DNA of 38,583 nucleotides from Clostridium tyrobutyricum DSM 2637 = ATCC 25755 = JCM 11008. Its GTDB lineage: Bacteria > Bacillota > Clostridia > Clostridiales > Clostridiaceae. Numbering within the stretch: position 1 is the first letter of the stretch; each line of letters begins with the position of its first letter. Location of the stretch: assembly GCF_000359585.1 (NCBI RefSeq), contig NZ_APMH01000038.1, positions 1-38,583 of the forward strand. The letters run 5' to 3'. Position numbers and translations under genes: made by a program. The notes beneath the pieces are model-generated. The model ran no database searches. It saw nothing but the letters and a program-made list of their open reading frames with translations, and was not told where the DNA came from. Below are positions 33,628-38,583 of this stretch, piece after piece.

Positions 33628-33891
33628 ATGTTTTTACATTTAGGTGAAAATATAGTTGTTCCAATAAAAAATATAATTGGTATATTTGATGTAGAAACTT
33701 CGATGTATGGTTCTGATACCACTCAATTTTTAAGAATGGCAGAAGAAGATGGATTTGTTCAGAGAATTACTAAAGATAAACCAAAATCATTTATTATTGC
33801 TGAAGTTGATAAAAAGAGCAAGATTTATTTATCGCCCATATCTTCATCAACATTGACCAAAAGATCAGAATCTTTATATTATGAATCTTAA
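33628..33891 (+). CDS. remB: Extracellular matrix regulator RemB (DUF370)
   Basis: 87 residues: MFLHLGENIVVPIKNIIGIFDVET and the FLRMAEEDGFV segment fit the DUF370 family, placed between recF and gyrB as in Bacillus (yaaB/remB). In Bacillus it belongs to a pathway controlling matrix genes; the role in clostridia is not established. AAAGGAG lies 8 nt before ATG. Confidence 0.92.
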   Translation: MFLHLGENIVVPIKNIIGIFDVETSMYGSDTTQFLRMAEEDGFVQRITKDKPKSFIIAEVDKKSKIYLSPISSSTLTKRSESLYYES

Positions 33892-35823
<1,932 letters not shown>

Positions 35824-35841
35824 TAGAGAGGTGTAACATAC

Positions 35842-38283
35842 ATGTTTGACGAAGGAAAAATTTTACCCGTAGACATAAGCAATGAAATGAAAAAGTGCTA
35901 TATAGATTATGCAATGAGCGTAATTGTAGGTCGTGCACTTCCTGATGTACGTGATGGATTAAAACCTGTTCATAGAAGAATATTATATTCTATGTATGAG
36001 TTAGGACTTACTCCAGATAAAGGATATAGAAAATGTGCAAGAATAGTAGGAGATGTTTTAGGTAAATATCATCCTCATGGTGATACAGCAGTTTATGATG
36101 CACTTGTTAGAATGGCACAGGATTTCTCAATTAGATATACCTTAGTAGATGGACATGGAAATTTTGGTTCTGTAGACGGAGATAGTGCAGCTGCCATGAG
36201 GTATACTGAAGCAAAGATGAATAAAATAACTCTTGAAATGTTAAGAGAGATAAATAAAAATACTGTAGATTTTGTACCTAATTTTGATGGAGAAGAGAAG
36301 GAACCTTCAGTTTTACCATCAAGATTTCCTAACCTTCTTGTAAACGGATCTGCAGGAATAGCAGTAGGTATGGCTACCAATATTCCTCCACATAATCTTA
36401 GAGAAGTTATAAATGGTGTAATTACCATAATAGATAATCCTGATGCAACTATTAGTGAAATTATGAATGAGATAAAGGGACCAGATTTCCCTACTGCAGG
36501 TATAATAATTGGAACTTCAGGAATTAAAAGTGCATATGAGACAGGTAGAGGAAAGATACTTGTAAGATGTAAAGCTGAAATAGAAGAAGAAAAGGGAAGA
36601 GAAAGAATAATAGTAACTGAGCTTCCTTATCAGGTAAACAAATCGAAACTAATAGAAAATATTGCTAGCCTTGTAAAAGATAAGAAAATCGAAGGCATAT
36701 CTGATATAAGAGATGAATCTGATAGAGAAGGCATGAGAATTGTTATAGAATTAAAAAGAGATGCAAATTCAAATGTAATTCTAAATCAATTATATAAACA
36801 TACTAAAATGCAGGATACATTTGGTATTATAATGATTGCACTTGTGAACAATGAACCACACGTATTAAACTTAAAAGAGATATTAACACACTATTTAGAA
36901 TTTCAAAAACAAGTAATAAGAAGAAGAACTAAATTTGATTTGGATAAAGCTCTAGCACGTGCGCATATACTCGAAGGACTAAGAATAGCTTTAGATCATA
37001 TAGATGAAGTAATAAATCTTATAAGATCTTCCAAAACTACAGATGAAGCAAGAAATGGATTGATGTCAAATTTTCAACTTTCTGAAAAACAAGCTCAGGC
37101 TATTTTGGATATGAGACTTCAAAGGCTTACAGGTTTAGAGCGAGAAAAAATTGAAAATGAATATAATGATCTTATGAAAACTATAAAATATTTAAGAGAA
37201 ATACTTGAAAATGAAGAATTACTTTTAAGTATAATTAAAGATGAACTGAATCAGGTAAAGGATAAATATGGTGATGAAAGAAGAACTCAAATACAATTAA
37301 GTAATGATGATATAGATATTGAAGATTTGATTCAGGAACAGGAAATAACAATAACACTTACCCATTCCGGATACATAAAGAGGATCGCAGCTGATACTTA
37401 TTCTTCTCAGCGAAGAGGTGGAAGAGGAATACAGGCTATGACTACAAAAGAAGACGATTTTGTAGAACATATATTTATTACTTCAACTCACAATTATATA
37501 TTGTTCTTTACTAATAAGGGTAGAGTATATAAATTAAAGGGGTATGAAATTCCTGAAGCTGGTAGAACAGCAAAAGGAACTAATATAGTAAATCTTATAC
37601 CTATAGATAGAGATGAAAAAATTCAAGCAGTATTAACTTTTAGAGAATTTAAGGAAGATAACTATTTTATAATGGGTACCAAAAATGGATTAATCAAAAA
37701 AACTCAGATAAGCAAATATTCTTCTATAAGGAAAAAAGGATTAAATGCTATAAATTTAAGAGATGAAGATGAACTTATAGGGGTTAGAATGACTACTGGT
37801 AATAGTGAAATTATTGTATTTACTAGAAATGGTTATGCAATAAGATTCAGTGAGAAAGATGTAAGACCTATGGGTAGAACTGCATCAGGAGTTAAGGCCA
37901 TAACATTGAGGGATGATGACATAGCAGTTGGTATGGAGATAATAGATAAAGATGCAGAAGTTTTAGTAATAAGTGAAAATGGTTTTGGAAAGAAAACTCC
38001 TATATCTGAATATACCATCCATAGAAGAGGAGGCAAGGGTATTATTACTTATAAGATAAGTGATAAAACAGGCCTTATTGTTGGAGCGAAGATGGTAAAA
38101 GACGGAGATGAAATGATGTTGATAAATAGTAGTAATGTAGCTATAAGACTCAATGTTTCAGATATATCTACAACTAGTAGAAATGCGATGGGTGTTACTT
38201 TAATGAAGACAGAGGATAAACAAAAAGTAGTAGCAATTGCAAAAATAAATTGCAGTGATGAAATTCCAAAAGAAGAAGTATAA
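35842..38283 (+). CDS. gyrA: DNA gyrase subunit A
   Basis: 813 residues. The catalytic Tyr121 is in RYTEAKM; the quinolone-pocket helix [17 protein letters not shown] has Thr82 and Asp86, the ordinary clostridial state. Six C-terminal beta-pinwheel blades include the GyrA-box QRRGGRG ([13 protein letters not shown]). It cuts and passes DNA with GyrB. GAGAGGTG lies about 9 nt before ATG, 18 nt after gyrB. Confidence 0.98.
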   Translation: MFDEGKILPVDISNEMKKCYIDYAMSVIVGRALPDVRDGLKPVHRRILYSMYELGLTPDKGYRKCARIVGDVLGKYHPHGDTAVYDALVRMAQDFSIRYTLVDGHGNFGSVDGDSAAAMRYTEAKMNKITLEMLREINKNTVDFVPNFDGEEKEPSVLPSRFPNLLVNGSAGIAVGMATNIPPHNLREVINGVITIIDNPDATISEIMNEIKGPDFPTAGIIIGTSGIKSAYETGRGKILVRCKAEIEEEKGRERIIVTELPYQVNKSKLIENIASLVKDKKIEGISDIRDESDREGMRIVIELKRDANSNVILNQLYKHTKMQDTFGIIMIALVNNEPHVLNLKEILTHYLEFQKQVIRRRTKFDLDKALARAHILEGLRIALDHIDEVINLIRSSKTTDEARNGLMSNFQLSEKQAQAILDMRLQRLTGLEREKIENEYNDLMKTIKYLREILENEELLLSIIKDELNQVKDKYGDERRTQIQLSNDDIDIEDLIQEQEITITLTHSGYIKRIAADTYSSQRRGGRGIQAMTTKEDDFVEHIFITSTHNYILFFTNKGRVYKLKGYEIPEAGRTAKGTNIVNLIPIDRDEKIQAVLTFREFKEDNYFIMGTKNGLIKKTQISKYSSIRKKGLNAINLRDEDELIGVRMTTGNSEIIVFTRNGYAIRFSEKDVRPMGRTASGVKAITLRDDDIAVGMEIIDKDAEVLVISENGFGKKTPISEYTIHRRGGKGIITYKISDKTGLIVGAKMVKDGDEMMLINSSNVAIRLNVSDISTTSRNAMGVTLMKTEDKQKVVAIAKINCSDEIPKEEV

Positions 38284-38393
38284 ATAAATTAAGTTTAAAA
38301 AATATAATCTGGATTTTTAGTTATGTTAATATTAGCTATAATCTGGGTTATATTTTTTATAATGAATAATTTTTAATTTTATTAAAAATTATG

Positions 38394-38422
38394 TTGACAT
38401 TAATCTAATAAGATGATATTAT
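38394..38422 (+). promoter_or_regulatory. rRNA operon promoter P1
   Basis: TTGACA (38394-38399), 17-bp spacer, TATTAT (38417-38422), followed by ATAAAAGTCG, which is repeated after P2. Confidence 0.82.
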
Positions 38423-38479
38423 ATAAAAGTCGCATGGGTTGCGGCAGACAATTAATAAAAAAGTTAATGAAATTAATTG

Positions 38480-38508
38480 TTGACATTTGATTGATTGTTA
38501 GTTATACT
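38480..38508 (+). promoter_or_regulatory. rRNA operon promoter P2
   Basis: TTGACA (38480-38485), 17-bp spacer, TATACT (38503-38508), then ATAAAAGTCG. An early hairpin GTCGTCT/AGATGAC (38515-38521, 38527-38533) would form at the 5' end of the transcript. Confidence 0.85.
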
Positions 38509-38583
38509 ATAAAAGTCGTCTGAACAAGATGACATGAAACAAGAATATAGAATGATCCTTGAAAATTAAACAGAGTAAAATAA

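Larger units (their letters stand above)
38284..38583 (+). other. gyrA-rRNA intergenic region
   Basis: 300 nt to the end of the window. The first ~100 nt hold a direct repeat TATAATCTGG (38303-38312, 38337-38346) and a weak AT stem before TTTTTT, possibly a poor gyrA terminator. The rest is two promoters and the leader of an rRNA operon, ending with CCTTGAAAATTAAACAGAG, a sequence type usually found just before clostridial 16S genes. Confidence 0.75.

Noticed and set aside
36082-36099. GyrA Thr82 as a quinolone-resistance change
   Set aside because: Thr at this position is the normal state in clostridia; no unusual residue is seen in the pocket helix.
38298-38356. Long-range AT stem and TATAATCTGG repeats as a gyrA terminator
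   Set aside because: Stem is A/T only with a ~40-nt loop; too weak to call as a separate feature.

Overview
The window is the chromosomal replication-origin region of a very AT-rich, spore-forming Firmicute, most likely Clostridium sensu stricto. The evidence is the gene order (rpmH-rnpA-yidD-yidC-jag-mnmE-mnmG-rsmG-noc-parA-parB to the left; dnaA-dnaN-rlbA-recF-remB-gyrB-gyrA to the right), the spore-former genes yyaC, lonC and a ytvI-like gene, clostridial families (DUF4446, DUF3343, MazG-like) and strong AGGAGG ribosome sites. The species cannot be fixed from sequence alone.

Layout. 1-2815: an MBOAT O-acyltransferase and a membrane-anchored PIG-L-type deacetylase, both on the minus strand. 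3001-6500: a decayed integrative element inserted in the 3' half of tRNA-Thr(CGT). It is bounded by a ~105-bp imperfect direct repeat and carries an MFS transporter, a MarR regulator, an IS3-type transposase remnant and a 5'-truncated tyrosine recombinase. 6717-7312: hsp18 behind a CtsR-like box, sharing a bidirectional terminator with dnaB. 7320-14350: minus-strand operon mazG-like / DUF2232 / gdpP / rplI / lonC / dnaB. 14474-15654: rpsF-ssb-rpsR with promoter, S6:S18-type leader and terminator. 15657-17017: DUF3343, mscS, DUF951. 17260-18985: ytvI-like and yyaC on the plus strand, against the prevailing direction. 18969-22583: ykuS-like, DUF4446, parB, parA and noc with two parS sites. 22683-28819: rsmG, mnmG, mnmE, jag, yidC, yidD, rnpA, rpmH. 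28820-31113: bipartite oriC flanking dnaA, with DnaA boxes on both sides and a GC cluster plus DnaA-trio next to an AT-rich unwinding region before dnaN. 31114-38283: dnaN to gyrA on the plus strand. 38394-38583: tandem consensus promoters and leader of an rRNA operon whose 16S gene must lie just beyond the window.

Working together: DnaA opens oriC, DnaN, DnaB, SSB and gyrase serve replication, ParA/ParB/parS and Noc segregate and protect the origin, and the rpmH-yidC-jag and mnmE/G-rsmG groups serve translation, tRNA modification and membrane insertion. Nearly all genes point away from oriC.

Most unusual observations: (1) three genes (rpmH, parB, DUF3343) have no Shine-Dalgarno at normal distance, but each has a strong one further upstream separated from the start by a hairpin that would restore 7-10 nt spacing; (2) parS upstream of parA sits at the centre of a 48-nt near-perfect palindrome; (3) the tRNA-Thr island has matched putative MarR operators; (4) a terminator-like hairpin swallows the ykuS ribosome site.
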